Part shown: piece by piece, positions 45,291 through 57,703 of the stretch
How positions within the stretch are numbered: position 1 is the first letter of the stretch
Layout: each line of letters starts with the position of its first letter
Assembly: GCA_022578965.1 (NCBI GenBank)
Contig: MU400506.1
Span: 434,001-498,000 of the forward strand
DNA length: 64,000 nt
DNA from: Xylaria sp. FL1777
Taxonomy: Eukaryota; Ascomycota; Sordariomycetes; Xylariales; Xylariaceae
Direction: 5' to 3'
Program-made: the position numbers and the translations under genes
The notes under the pieces: model-generated
What the model was told of the DNA's origin: nothing
Seen by the model: the letters and a program-made list of their open reading frames with translations, nothing else
Databases searched by the model: none

Positions 45291-48200
45291 ATAACAGCAA
45301 GACGCTAGCAAAGGAAACAAGACGGGAGAAGCAGATGGCTGTGTGAATTTATTATGCTAGCGGCGAGTTGGCTTCCAATAACTCCCCTGTCACACTCAGA
45401 GTCCACTCAAACACGGTTTAGTGCCATATAATGCATATTTTTAGCGCCCCTACAAGCACAATATAACTTGGATCTGAACTGGACAGCTCGAGTCAGATTA
45501 CCTACCAGATTACACGATCATATTAAAATACTCTTGACTCAATGGCCACCGGCTAAATGTGCTACCATACAATACACCGAAGTATTAAAAAGCAAGTAGA
45601 GTGCCTAAAGACTGGGGAGTGACAGGACGCCGCAATTGCTGTGCCCCCTTTCCAAGTTCACTACGCCAGCCGGAATTATAAATCAGTTTGGGGGGCGATC
45701 TTCCGGCTATACTCAATTTGATAAGGGGTGCAACATCGCATCAAATATATAGTAGGCGGTAATAAGTTGATTATACTCCAGTGACAAGTAAGACCAATTC
45801 ACGGTAAACCCAGCAAGTATTCCGTAATTGAAGATTGATTACAGTTAAAGGTCAAGACTTCTCTATACTGAGCTCAAGTTAGGGCTTAAATTCTAAAGTT
45901 CCGGGCCATAAAGATTAAGTGTTTAAAAATACTTCAAGTTGCAGCATACTCGAAACTGAATAGCCTTATCGTTGTGTAACTCAATAAGTGCTTTGACTGA
46001 ATTTGTTTGGTTATATTACATGGCATAGGTACATCATCTTCCAAAATCTTTTTTTCAAATCCGTTTAAATTAAAGATGCTAATAGAGTATTGTCTATAAG
46101 TGATTAAAATATCGAATATAGTTTTCTGATGTAGCAATAGCGGAAGTCCCCGTCTGTGTAGATGAACGTCAAAATACCGAGGATAAAGACATAAGGGCTC
46201 GACATCAAGGAGGGATCATACATAGTCTTAGGAATCCAGTATGATTTACTATAAGATGTCAGTTCATGATCTCGAAATCGCCGAGACATACACCTCTTCC
46301 CCCGAGAGGTCTTTGTTACGAAAACAAGAACATACAACATTTACATCTCTTGACTCTAATACTATATTTCGGCATTTATCAACACCGAGCTAAACCAGTT
46401 AAGAGTCTTATGTGATCTTAAACCACGGCTAGGATACAGAGCTCCCTAAGTTTGAATGAGCTGTTGATTGTGCGATGTGTCGTCTTAATCTATCGACATC
46501 TTTGAGTAGTCGATCCCCATGTACGAACTAATCCGTCTCTTGTCACTTTCACCATCTTTCTTCAGGAGCCCTCGGAGAACCAGTCGAGTTCAATATGCTC
46601 TCACCTTATGTATACTGTAATTTAGTTTCGGGTCGATCTTCTCGCTAGTGGTTCTCTCGAAGACAAGCCGAGAGGCCTTCCCGTACGTACCGAGGAATCT
46701 GCTCTTTGCCACTTCCCTGCTCTTTCTCTTGCCATCCCGACTAAGTCTTTAGTTCAGTGATTAGTCGAAAGAATATCTTACCTCCTTTCGTAGACCGGGA
46801 CAGCAACACTATACTACCACAGTAGATTTGGCTTTAAAGTGAAATGTGGTCAACTAGGACAGTTCACCGTCCGTAGCTACTTACATACTCGCGATTAAGA
46901 TCGCCTTAGCCCTGGACTACTTCTCTATCGGAATAGTACTTAGGAATCAATGTTACGATATTAGGATACTCGGGGAATTACATAGATCGACAAAGCACCT
47001 TAGTTTACGAATTGTGGAAATCTGATAGCACAGATAGAACTTTTGGCTATATACAAGGATAATAGCTGTTTTAGATATGGTAGTTGTTAGCGCCGCACCC
47101 ACATATACTCGAACTTAATATTCAGTAGTCGTTCCTGTATCTTTCTATGATGCCTACACTACTACAATAGCTCTCCTAGCGAGCCTCTATCAGGCAGATT
47201 CGATTCCAGATAGCGCCAATGATCGACAGGTCGGGGTCCCACGTGCTAGAGTCTAGCTTTCCCTCTTGTTTAGTCTAACCCTAAATTTAGCTTGGTCCTA
47301 AACAAATATCTGTTGTGGTACCGCTATCCTTGGGACTAAAATTGAGTTTGTATATCGCTAGCAGACGTCACCTACGAGAAAGTATGCACGACACACCTGG
47401 ATCCCGATACTAACGATGGTAGTGCTAGGGTTGAAGGGCAATTTCTATGCTCTGATGAATCTCGTAGGGGCCTTAGTCTTAAACAAAAGAACCACAACTA
47501 GCAACTCGGCATCATATAGCATACTAGGGACCGGATCATCACTGTAATAGTAAGCTGTTATCTTTGCACTAAGAAAGTTCCATATGTTATACGTGATGTG
47601 GATTTATTTCACCCGCTAACAACTGCAGTACCGTTAGCGCTAGCATGTATCGGCCGCCCTCTTTTCCTCGAACAACTCCTGAGTATTATTTCCAACTTCG
47701 GTTTTCCCGTCGGTGACAGCCATAAGCCATGCCTCACATTCGACAAATTGTTCGTCATGTGGACGGCAAAACTTTTCCGTACATGTAGGTATTGCATCAG
47801 AGAGTATGTAGACGATCCCTGTTTTTGGGGTTTCCAGAAGTCTTGGCTGTTCAATACCCCGGATCTTCGAAACAGCCACGGCCCACTACTCAAAGTTCGG
47901 GTCGGTGAATGATTACGCTAGATCTAGAGGATATGGTTTTCCTGGAGTTACCCGATTCGTACAAAGCGTGGGGGTAGCAATTTGACTACATGGAAGAAAG
48001 GGGATCCTTGTTGAGGCGTAGGGAGATAGCTAGCGTAGACCGCTACGTTTCAATTCAAGCTTTGCAAAGTCTTTACTGCTTTGAGGAACCTTGATTCCAG
48101 GCCCGCGAGACAGCAGAATAACATCGTGAAGTCAAACTATTTGCTGTCACCTGATCCCGTTGGCATGCTTATCACATCTGCAGGGGGAGAAGATCAGGAG

Positions 48201-50993
48201 ACAAGGAGGTGAGATAAGGGGTGGTAGACGGTCGGTTCTGCTTCCGGTTGGGCGTATTGGCTAGTACCTTGGCTGTGGAACGTACGAAGGGCGTGGGATG
48301 AATATAAATTTAGATGTATTCCTCGGCACGGCTGGAATATGGATACTAATGTATAAGTCGGAGCTGATTGAATAAGTTACTTACCTAAGGAGACAAGGCT
48401 GTAGCTATGTATGAGGAATTGTGATGCATGTATACATGTAGGTAGGTTGGATGTATACATTCACCCTAAGCTGTTATGCATATAACACCCATTGGGTACG
48501 TACCTTACGTACTTAAGTAATTAGCGACCTTGTAATTGAAGCTATATATAGTTAACTGATGAAGTATATTAAATTAGATAAAATAAGCGAGAGGCGTCTT
48601 CAGTGTGAAAAAAAAAAAAAAGTATCCGTGTACTACTTGGTGGTCAGCGCATAAATCTGTACGAAGGTGCGTACCTATGTCGTTAGCTGTATTAGATATC
48701 CAAGTATCTGTGTGGTGTGGTGTGGCTGTGTGCGACGGTCCAGCCCAAGGTCCTGGACGAAGAGGGTAAGTACAAAACCAGGTACAGACTGACCGGTGGC
48801 TCGGTGAGGGGCGGAAGTGGGGATGATGAGACGGATGCAGAAGAACTTGAATATTCACATGATCATATACAAGTGACGTAGCAAGGCATTAGTTGAAAAT
48901 ACTATGCATGACACGATAGGCCGGCGGCCAACGAAAAATAGGGAAGGCATTCATGATGACAGATTCGGTCTCTCAGAAACGAAACCCTTCTTCTTATTGT
49001 CCTGGATTCGAGAGCTTGGAAAGAATAACGATAAGAGGAATACCACTTGAAGCCGTACGTGTGTAGCAAAACTGACAGGGAAAACAGAGCCTCTCCATTC
49101 TAGCTCCTCCACCCAAAGGTGATGCTAGCCGAAGAGGTCTGGTGGACGTTCCTACATACATATATACTAAGCACTTAAAGTAAGTTGTCCGCTGGTCCCG
49201 GGTGGATGCACATCATGCCATGCCCGGGCACGGGTCTGTACGGGGAATATCTCCTATGTAATTCTTACGCTACATCCCGACTGTTGGATTACGACCGCAC
49301 TACTGTGACCAGCGCCATAGCCTATCGTGGACAGCTCTTTTGGAGTTCTTCTCCATAATAAACCGGGGACAGGAACCCGAGAACCCAAGAACCCAACGCG
49401 CATCGAGGGCACGAGACACCCAGAGACAGGACCAGGAGCAGACGCAGAAGCGGCTCAGGGGGAACTTTGGGTGCTCGCCCAGACGGCTGTCCTGGTGCTT
49501 GTTCTGATGCTTGTGCTGGTCCGCGGAAAACACAAATGCTGTTGTACCGACAATTCGACTTTCCAGGTCCACCGGCTCAGCCTACTTTACGCGACAACAG
49601 ATCTCGTGACGGATGATGAATGGTTGACACAATGATCTACGTCTCGGCACACGGAATAGTTCTCGAAGAGCATGTGCAATGCCCACCGTCTCTGTCCATT
49701 GCTACTGTCCTCCTCCTCCCCTCCTCTCCTGCTCGCCTCCTCCTGGCACTGCTCTGTTTACTATACGTGCGTATCCTCTCGTGCTCGGGCACCTATGCAT
49801 AGCGTCTTCGTGGCACCAGGAACCAAGCGCCTGTACTAGCCTTTCCCATCATGCCGTCACTTCACGACCTCGACGCCTCCCACGTCCGGCAGCCCAACAG
49901 GGATGCGCCGGAGCGTCGCACCAGAGTGGCCCCAGCCCTGCACCGCAGCATCGAGACTTGCGGGGTTTGGCGGTTTCGCGTGGTCAAGCTCCTTGCATAT
50001 TCTGCCAAGACGATACCCTGATTTGCTAATCCCCATTGTCTGCATCCCGCGTCGTCTTGACCCTCTCCCTAGGAATGCTGCATACTATGACAGCATGATT
50101 TCACCTGCTCGCTTTTCGAGCATTTTGCATTGATTAACGCAGTCACTTGCCTCGAGTTTACACGGGCTTGGCGAAAAGAAGCGTGGTCCGTACCTGTGTG
50201 CCTGGCGCTTATTGTACTGTACAAGACCAGCTTCGCGCGCTAATGGCGCGGAATCGCTGCTCTTCTTGTCTCAGAACGGCTGCGCATTCGGCATGTTGGC
50301 TCTCGGCACCTGTGTATTATTCATTCATTCGCGCTGCATGTATTCAATCGAGACTAGAGTGTTAGTTTCTCTGCCTTAGTCCGGAAGAGACCGACGGCCT
50401 GCCACTGGTTCGTATAACCAAAGTCCGAGCAACAACCACCTCTGCAATTCAGTTAGCTCTCCTCCCTCGACTGAACATACGACATTCCTCATGTACCTAG
50501 CTAGCTCAGCTGTTATGTCGCCGTATGTCGCCGTATGTCGCCGCCGCCTTTAACTAACGCCGGGGGAGCCAGTTAGGCTGTAGAAGGTTAGCTTTTCTTC
50601 TAGTGCCTAGCACATCACGGTAGTACACAGATGGATTAGTATACCGACTAGACCGACTTTCCATCACCCCGGCTGACATCATCATTCGTTCGATTCACGA
50701 TGGGGGCGTATTAGTAAAACTCGAAAGAACCACCGAGTTTGTGTAAAACCGATGTCTGGATATGTAGCTACGCACATGGGTGTTTCTGGGTCTCTCCACA
50801 CCTAGATTGCGTGTGGAGTGACCTGTCCGGTACATCTTGCCTTTGTCTGGTCAGACCAGAAACGTTGGTATACATATATAAAGCTGTGTTAGCTTCCTGT
50901 CTTTTTCTATCTACCGGCCTTTGTAAGTTTGGCGCCCTGCCGCGGCTACCATCGATCCTATCTGGTGTAGAGCATCGTGATTATTTACCAGCC
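45291..50993. other. Gene-poor 5.7-kb desert
   Basis: The segment 45400-47600 is AT-rich and almost without open frames. A stretch at 47598-47912 is open in three frames on both strands but unrecognised. Poly-A at 48608-48621 and a 10-bp tandem repeat at 50514-50543 were noted. The last 250 bp are the probable EGT1 promoter and leader. Confidence 0.5.
50514..50543 (+). repeat. (TATGTCGCCG)3 tandem repeat
   Basis: Three perfect 10-bp units, 450 bp upstream of the EGT1 start codon. Confidence 0.85.
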
Positions 50994-53900
50994 ATGCCTT
51001 CACTTCTCCATAACTTCGTCGAAACTGAATCAGCCGGTAGGCCGACGAAAGGAGCCTACAAACCTCAGCAGGGTGCGATGGAGACCCCTGTGGACATTAT
51101 CGACATCCGCCGTGACACCGCCAAGGCCAACCTCAAAGAAGAGATCTATAGGCTCTTTCATTCCCAAGAAAGGCCTCGAAAGCTCCCCACTCTGTTACTC
51201 TACGACGAGAAGGGCCTTCAACTCTTCGAAAAGGTTGGCCGACCTCTGCCCTCGGTATAGAGGCAATGGCAAACTGACCGAGCCCCAGATCACGTATTTG
51301 GAAGAATACTACTTGACCAATGCCGAGATTGAGGTCTTGCAGCGTTCGGCCGCTGCCATCGCTGCAAATATTCCTTCCGGCTCCATGCTGATCGAGCTAG
51401 GTAGTGGGTGGGTCATGATCTTCTTTGTCTCTTGCTCTACCAGGATACTGTTGACACCACGTCCTAGTAATCTGAGAAAGATCTGCCTTCTACTTCAGGC
51501 GTTCGAGGATACGGGAAAGGAGGTCGATTACTTTGCTCTTGACCTATCGGAACAGGAGTTGTCTCGGACGTTGGCTCAGCTTCCCACGTTCCAGCACGTT
51601 CGATGTCATGGCCTCCTGGGTACTTATGACGATGGCCGAGAATGGTTGATGTCCCCTTCTCGCGTAGCTAAGCGCAAGTGTATCTTGCATATGGGCTCTA
51701 GCATTGGTAATGTCCTCCGGAGGAATTATTTGTCGTCGTGAAATGTGCTGACGGGCTCGGGTAGGAAACTTCTCCCGGTCTGACGCAGCCTTCTTCCTGC
51801 GAGGCTTTGCCGATGTCCTCCAACCACAAGACAGCTTGCTTATTGGGGTAGACTCTTGTATGGACCCATCCAAGGTATAGTAAGTACAGACCATCGTGCC
51901 TCAGCTCGATCTTGCAAATTACTAGTAGCTAATACATTTTACGCATCTAGCCACGCATACAACGGTTAGTACACCTTGACACCCACACTAGGCCATGGCT
52001 GAATTCAATCCTTCTACAACACCATAGATCAAGAGGGTATCACGCATGAGTAAGTGTACATGATATTATTAATTTTTCCACCTCTTAATTCTGATGCTAA
52101 CCTCACCAAAGGTTTATTTTGAATGGGCTCCGGCATGCGAATGAGGTCCTCGGAGAACCTATTTTCCAATTGGACGAATGGAAGGTCATTGGGGAGTATG
52201 TGTACGACAGTGAAGGAGGGCGCCATCGGGCATTTTATTCGCCCGTGCACGACACCGTTGTAATGGGAGAGACCATCAAGGCCAACGAGCGTATTGAGGT
52301 CGAACAGAGCTTCAAATACTCGAAAGGGGCCTGTGACACTCTGTGGAAAGCGGCAGGTGTCCTGGAAACGGACAGATGGATGACGGACGACGAAAACTAC
52401 GGTAAGTCGGTCCACACCCCATGACAGTATCCTCCTGCACAACATTATCTGCCCCGGAAAAGGAGACATGGGGTTTGTCGTCATTGTGTCGGCGCCGTTT
52501 TCGCGAATAGGCAGGCCGTAACGAACTCACTCCAACTCTGGTCATACCTTGGCCCACTTAGGAGCCGAGCTATAAAGCCTCTTACGATGTGCCTATTAAT
52601 ATCCCTTGTGCTTCTCTGTTGGTTACATTTTGCGGGGGCGGGCTTTGTTGTACCCAGGCCACGGACCATTTCCAGTAACCGAGTCGACTGACAGTGCACA
52701 GGCTTGCATCTGCTGATCAAGAACCCCTTGTCGTTCAGCCTAAACCCGCTGGACTACGCCCGGGAGAGCGTCCCTCGGATGGGCGACTGGAAGAGCCTCT
52801 GGGCCGTCTGGGACACCATCACCCGACAGATGCTGCCCAACGAAGAGCTGCTAGACAAGCCTATCAAGCTTCGAAACGCCTGCATATTCTACATAGGCCA
52901 TACCCCGGCGTTTCTAGATATCCAGCTGACCAAGACCACAAACGAAGGCCCAACCTCGCCTCGCTACTACCATTCGATATTCGAGAGGGGCATAGACCCA
53001 GATGTCGACAACCCTGAGAACTGTCACGCGCACTCAGAGATTCCGGACGAATGGCCCCAACTCCATGACATCTTGGCATACCAGAGCCGAGTGAGGGCTA
53101 GGCTGAGCAGCCTGTATGAGAATGGAGCTGAGAACATCCCCAGGCACGTTGCCCGGGCTATATGGGTCGGTTTCGAGCACGAGGTGATGCACATGGAGAC
53201 CCTACTCTACATAATGGTACAGAGTGACAAGACACTCCCGCCCCCCAACGTACCAGTACCCGATTTTCAAGCTTTAGCGCGGGAGGCGAAGCTGTCAAGG
53301 GTTGAGAACGAGTGGTTTGACATCCCGGAACAAAGCGTCACCTTAGGTCTGGATGACCCCGAGGATGATCCGGGCTCGGGCAGTCACTTCGGGTGGTGAG
53401 TAATAAATCCGGCCGGCATGTCGCATAAATATCGGGCGTATGACAAGCTAACGTAAGCCATTAGGGATAATGAAAAACCACGACGACAAGTTGATGTTCA
53501 CAGCTTCCAGGCCAAGGGAAGGCCAATTACCAACGAAGAGGTGAGAATGGCAACAAGTTAGAGTAGTAGTGACTGAAAAGTCGAGCTTGCTAACCGTCTA
53601 TTTTTAAGTACGCACACTATCTATATGAAACTAAGAAAGAGAAATATCCAGCATCATGGGCTACGGGGGTCGTACAACAGAATTCTAATGGAACAAACGG
53701 ACACGCTGCCGTCGATAGCGTGGGCTTCCCGGCATCGTTCCTGCAGGGCAAGTCTATACGCACGGTTTACGGTCTCGTGCCTCTGAAATACGCCCTCGAC
53801 TGGCCCGTTTTCGCCTCATACGACGAACTTTCCGGCTGTGCGGCGTGGATGGGCGGACGGATCCCGACCTACGAGGAGGCCCGCAGCATCTACACACACG

Positions 53901-54779
53901 TCGAGACCATCAAGAAAAAGGAGGCCGAAAATAAACTTGGAGCCACTGTGCCGGCGGTGAACGGGTGAGTCTACCCATTATCCCCCCTTTCCCCTCTTCC
54001 CTTACCCCTTATCGCCTAAAATGATAGAGATATGGCCTCTCCCTTAACACTAAAAACGAAAAACACAGACATCTCGTGAACGACGGCGTAGAAGAGACGC
54101 CGCCATCACCACCCGACACCTCATCCGTCGTTGACGAAGAAGAAGAAGTAGAAGTAGAACTAGATGATGAAGACAAAGTGTGGCGACCCCGCATCCAAGA
54201 CGATCTCTTCCTCGACCTGGTCGGCGCCAACATCGGCTTCCAGAACTGGCACCCCGTGCCCGTGACGGCGCGCGGCGGCCGCCTTGCCGGGCAGGCCGAG
54301 ATGGGCGGTGCTTGGGAGTGGACGAGCTCGCGGCTCAGGAAGCACAACGGCTTCGAGCCGATGACTCTGTACCCGCTCTACACCGGTAAGTTTCCAGACC
54401 TAGCATTCTTATCATCCAGAGGGAAAAAATAGACCGAAAAAGACAACAAGGTAATAAAGACTAACGATGGAAATTTTGTTAACAATATTATAGCCGACTT
54501 CTTTGACGAGAAACACAATATCGTCCTAGGCGGCTCATGGGCTACTCACCCTAGGATTGCAGGGAGGAAGTCTTTGTAAGTTTATTTGCCTCTCTGTTTG
54601 TTTTTGGTTTTCCGGGTTCAAATAGCCCCCTTGTCCGTTATCCCCTCTCCCAAATCAAGTAAAAGAAAAAAAAAGGATGGGAAAAAAACTAATGAGCCCC
54701 TGAATCCAGTGTCAATTGGTACCAGCGCAACTATCCATACGCCTGGGTCGGCGCGCGACTAGTCCGAGACAAGAAGTAG
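50994..54779 (+). CDS. egt1: Egt1 ergothioneine biosynthesis protein (EgtD-EgtB fusion)
   Basis: Thirteen exons: 50994-51233, 51289-51407, 51468-51706, 51765-51879, 51951-51964, 52028-52049, 52112-52401, 52702-53395, 53465-53540, 53609-53964, 54069-54385, 54494-54575 and 54710-54779; 877 aa, the usual length. Every junction is GT-AG and in frame. The N-terminal half is the EgtD-like histidine trimethylase (LLLYDEKGLQLFEK, then MLIELGSGNLRKICLLLQAF, KRKCILHMGSSIGNFSR). The second half is EgtB-like: a DinB-type domain with iron-binding histidines (YIGHTPAFLD, and HEVMHMET at about residues 506-513), then an FGE-sulfatase-type domain ending GGSWATHPRIAGRKSF and NYPYAWVGARLVRD. The enzyme makes hercynine from histidine and joins it to cysteine as the sulfoxide. 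An acidic insert (VDEEEEVEVELDDEDK) lies in the C-terminal domain. Confidence 0.95.
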
Positions 54780-55452
54780 ACATGTACACAGGCTAACCAA
54801 AACAAAAAAAAAGAAAAAGAAAAAGAAAAAGAAAAAGAAAACAGCCAAAAACTGAGGGGCGCCTACGTAACGGGGAAGGAAAAAAAAATGCATTGTATTC
54901 AGAAAAGCCAAAGTGGGAGGAAATCTGATGACAATTTTTTTCTATTTCGAATAACTACTTAAAAAGTCATGGGGGGGTTTTTATGCCACGGCTTGCTATT
55001 CGAACGTTTTGCTCCTACTCCCTGTTTTCAAAGGACCCCTACTACTATTATTATTCGCCCACTCCTCTTCTCCTCGGGCTACTCTATTCCCTGCAGTGTT
55101 ATATATATTTCAATCCCTACGCATCCATTTGAATTTGATTTGTGTCTGGGTGGCTGGCTCTCTGATTTCAAAAACAATATATATCATCTTGTTCAAGGCG
55201 AAAAAAAAAGGAGAGGTTTTGTCCCCTTTTTCCGTGCAAATGGGCCTGTTTACTATGTAGTTGAATAAGCAGATCGTCAAAAACCGTGTCAATGATTAGG
55301 TAATATGTGTCCTACCTAGCTACTATGCAGTAAGCTCTGCCGTCCGGGGATAACTCCGCGGGCACCTTGACTTATTGCCGAATTGATAACAGGAATTCGT
55401 GTTCCCTTCAATTTTCTTGGCAATGCTGATTTGTTTGCGGCTTGTGCGCCCT
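54780..55452. other. Convergent intergenic stretch with (AAAAAG)n
   Basis: The 3' flanks of EGT1 and the eIF2B-alpha gene meet here. It is AT-rich, with an A-rich repeat at 54800-54842 and short homopolymers. I see no gene. Confidence 0.6.
54800..54842 (+). repeat. A-rich (GAAAAA)n microsatellite
   Basis: A9 followed by about five GAAAAA units, starting 21 bp after the EGT1 stop codon, so probably within its 3' UTR. Confidence 0.75.
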
Positions 55453-56757
55453 CTAGCCGACAAACATGTCGATCACCTGGTGTTCCATTGCCACGGTTGA
55501 CTTGACGCCATGATCACAGATAAAGCTCGTAATCAGATTAGGCGGTGTATAATCGAGAGGGGTGGGAGCCCCAGATTTTAAAGCTTGCTTCTCATCCTCG
55601 ATCAGAGCGCTTGCAGCGCGGTCCTTTGCGTTCTTGCTTGAATAGAAGTCGAGTAAGTTCTGCTCGAAACCGTTGCAATTGAAACTGAACTGGTCTCCCG
55701 GGAAAGTCTGCCCGAGTTTGTGCTGCTCTGCAGCGACATAGAAGGGTTTACCGTCAATCTTGGCGAGCTTCGCGATCTGGTACGTGCCGAGCCGGCTGAT
55801 GATGCCGCCCTGAGCCGTGATGACCTCTGCACCTGCAAATACTATGTCCACCTTAGCCATGATGTGCGCGACGCCGCCTTCGGGAATTGTAGCCACGGAG
55901 ACGCCCTTGTCGCGTAGGGCGGCGACTGCTTTTTCGCTCTCGGCCCGACGGCTCTCGCTGATAGCATAAATGACCTTGAAACGTCGTGGAGGCTGGCCGT
56001 GAATTCGCTCGACAGCGCGTCCAAGCAGCGTGCCGACGACGCGGGAGCCGCCGTGCGTTAGGATGACAGATTTATCGGTAATTAAGAATCTAGAAAGACG
56101 AATGTCTCGTTAGCATCTTACGCGAAAATAGTGACCTGGTTATAGAGCCAACAGCTATAGGAATGTGGTGCGCAGGCACATACCGTCCCTCAGAGGCAAT
56201 CTTCTCTCTGGCATCCTTGGCTCTCGTAGCGAATAGACGGGCATTTCGCAGCAGGTGCTGGCGGATGCCTTCAAACTGTTGATCCTCATTTCGACTTCCT
56301 GAACCTGAAGCAGCACCAGCGCTGCTGGGAAGCTGTCTAAGCTCCCTAACAAGGTACTGCTTGAAGAAGTCGCTGCCGTGACGGATGGCCATGGGATTTG
56401 CGACTAGGGGGCTCTTCCGTAGCCTATCCGACTGCGCCTCGACGAGCTTCATAGTCTCGAAAACGGTGGTAGCGGATGAGGCGCCCAGAGCCTCGATCAG
56501 GGCCTCGATGGTAGCCACGGGCATCGTGAGCTCGGGGTCGTCGGCCAGCAGGCGGTGATATGTCGTGACAATGCTGTCGAGAGAGGAAGCAAAGGTTAGT
56601 GGGAGTGGCGTTGAAGAGACATAATATAAGGGAGACGCGAGAGAGGAGGAGGAACGTATAATAGTTAGTTAACTGCTTACTCAAAAGAGCCGACATCTGG
56701 GTTGTTGCGAACGGGCAACTGGCCCAATGTGCCGACCGTGGCAGAGTTATCCGCCAT
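55453..56757 (-). CDS. GCN3: Translation initiation factor eIF2B subunit alpha
   Basis: Complement of 56681-56757, 56184-56573 and 55453-56089; 367 aa. Introns are 107 and 94 bp; the second donor is CG|GTATGT, chosen because it alone restores the frame into FLITDKSVILTHGGSRVVG. The N-terminus has the helical alpha-subunit domain (TMPVATIEALIEALGASSAT). The C-terminal Rossmann-like domain shows KVIYAISESRRAESEKA, then GVAHIMAKVDIVFAGAEVIT, GTYQIAKLAKIDGKPFYVAA and TPPNLITSFICDHGV. The alpha subunit senses phosphorylated eIF2 and is needed to inhibit the eIF2B exchange factor in the amino-acid starvation response. It is convergent with EGT1. Confidence 0.94.
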
Positions 56758-57703
56758 GTGCGTAGCCAATAAGAATATGCTCTTCAAAGTGCTCTGAGCT
56801 GTTTCGTAGAAATTAAAGGCGTGGGTATGTGGCTAGAGAGCTTAGAACTGGGGGTATTGAGATGATGGTTGTGGTTTGCCGTAAAGCTATCTGAAGGTGA
56901 TGGATTTGCTGCGTGAGTCAAATCGCGGGGCACTTTGTGGAGGGGGACTTTTTCTAAGCTTGACAGGTACAGGTAAGACGTCAGGGGCCAAGGGGCAGGG
57001 GCGTGGGGGAACGGACCAGTTATATATACTTAAGTAGGTACCTACCTTAAACATACGCAGCAATAAGGTTAGATATGTAATGTACTTACCATCTTAAAGG
57101 GTAGTTACCTAAATTTAAACTTTTCTTTAATTCTGTTTTAGGGGGAATGGGCGGAATCCGCCAAGAAGAGGAAGCATAAACTGAATACTTTTAATGAAGC
57201 ACTTTAACGCCACTACAAAACACACATGTAAGCACAGATGTACAGTAGTATTAACCTACAATCACGGAACGATATGTACTCCTTAACAGGGCTTATAATG
57301 ACTAATAACCGGATGAAGCTATAGTGAGAGTGCCAGAGCATACACTAGGTATACCATTACATGTAAACCCAAGGCCGGCGAATCTCCCACTCTATAACCC
57401 GTATTTTCTTTCTTATGACGTAGGTGGTAGGAAGTGGGACGTAAAACTACAAGCAGTCGTTACTCGATTTAGTATCATCTCAATTTGATTATCACAAAGT
57501 CTATCAACAGATCGCGCTAAGAAACCAGCTGGTTCTTAACAAGGTCTTCATTTTTGTACGAATACCAAAATTGATTCTGGGGCACTCTCGTCGCGAAATA
57601 GCGGTTGCGAATATATTCCTTGCATCTTCTCCTGTCTAATTTTGCGTTGAAATCTCGCCCTGGCATTGTCTTGTAGCCATACTAGTTCGTCGTTTCGGCA
57701 CGT
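56758..57703. other. Intergenic stretch
   Basis: 0.95 kb between the eIF2B-alpha start and the Rab GDI stop, both on the minus strand. The half next to 56758 is the eIF2B-alpha promoter; the rest is AT-rich, without open frames. Confidence 0.6.

Noticed and set aside
47598..47912. Three overlapping open frames of 79-104 codons
   Set aside because: Both strands are open over the same 300 bp in an otherwise AT-rich desert; no family resemblance and no flanking exons.
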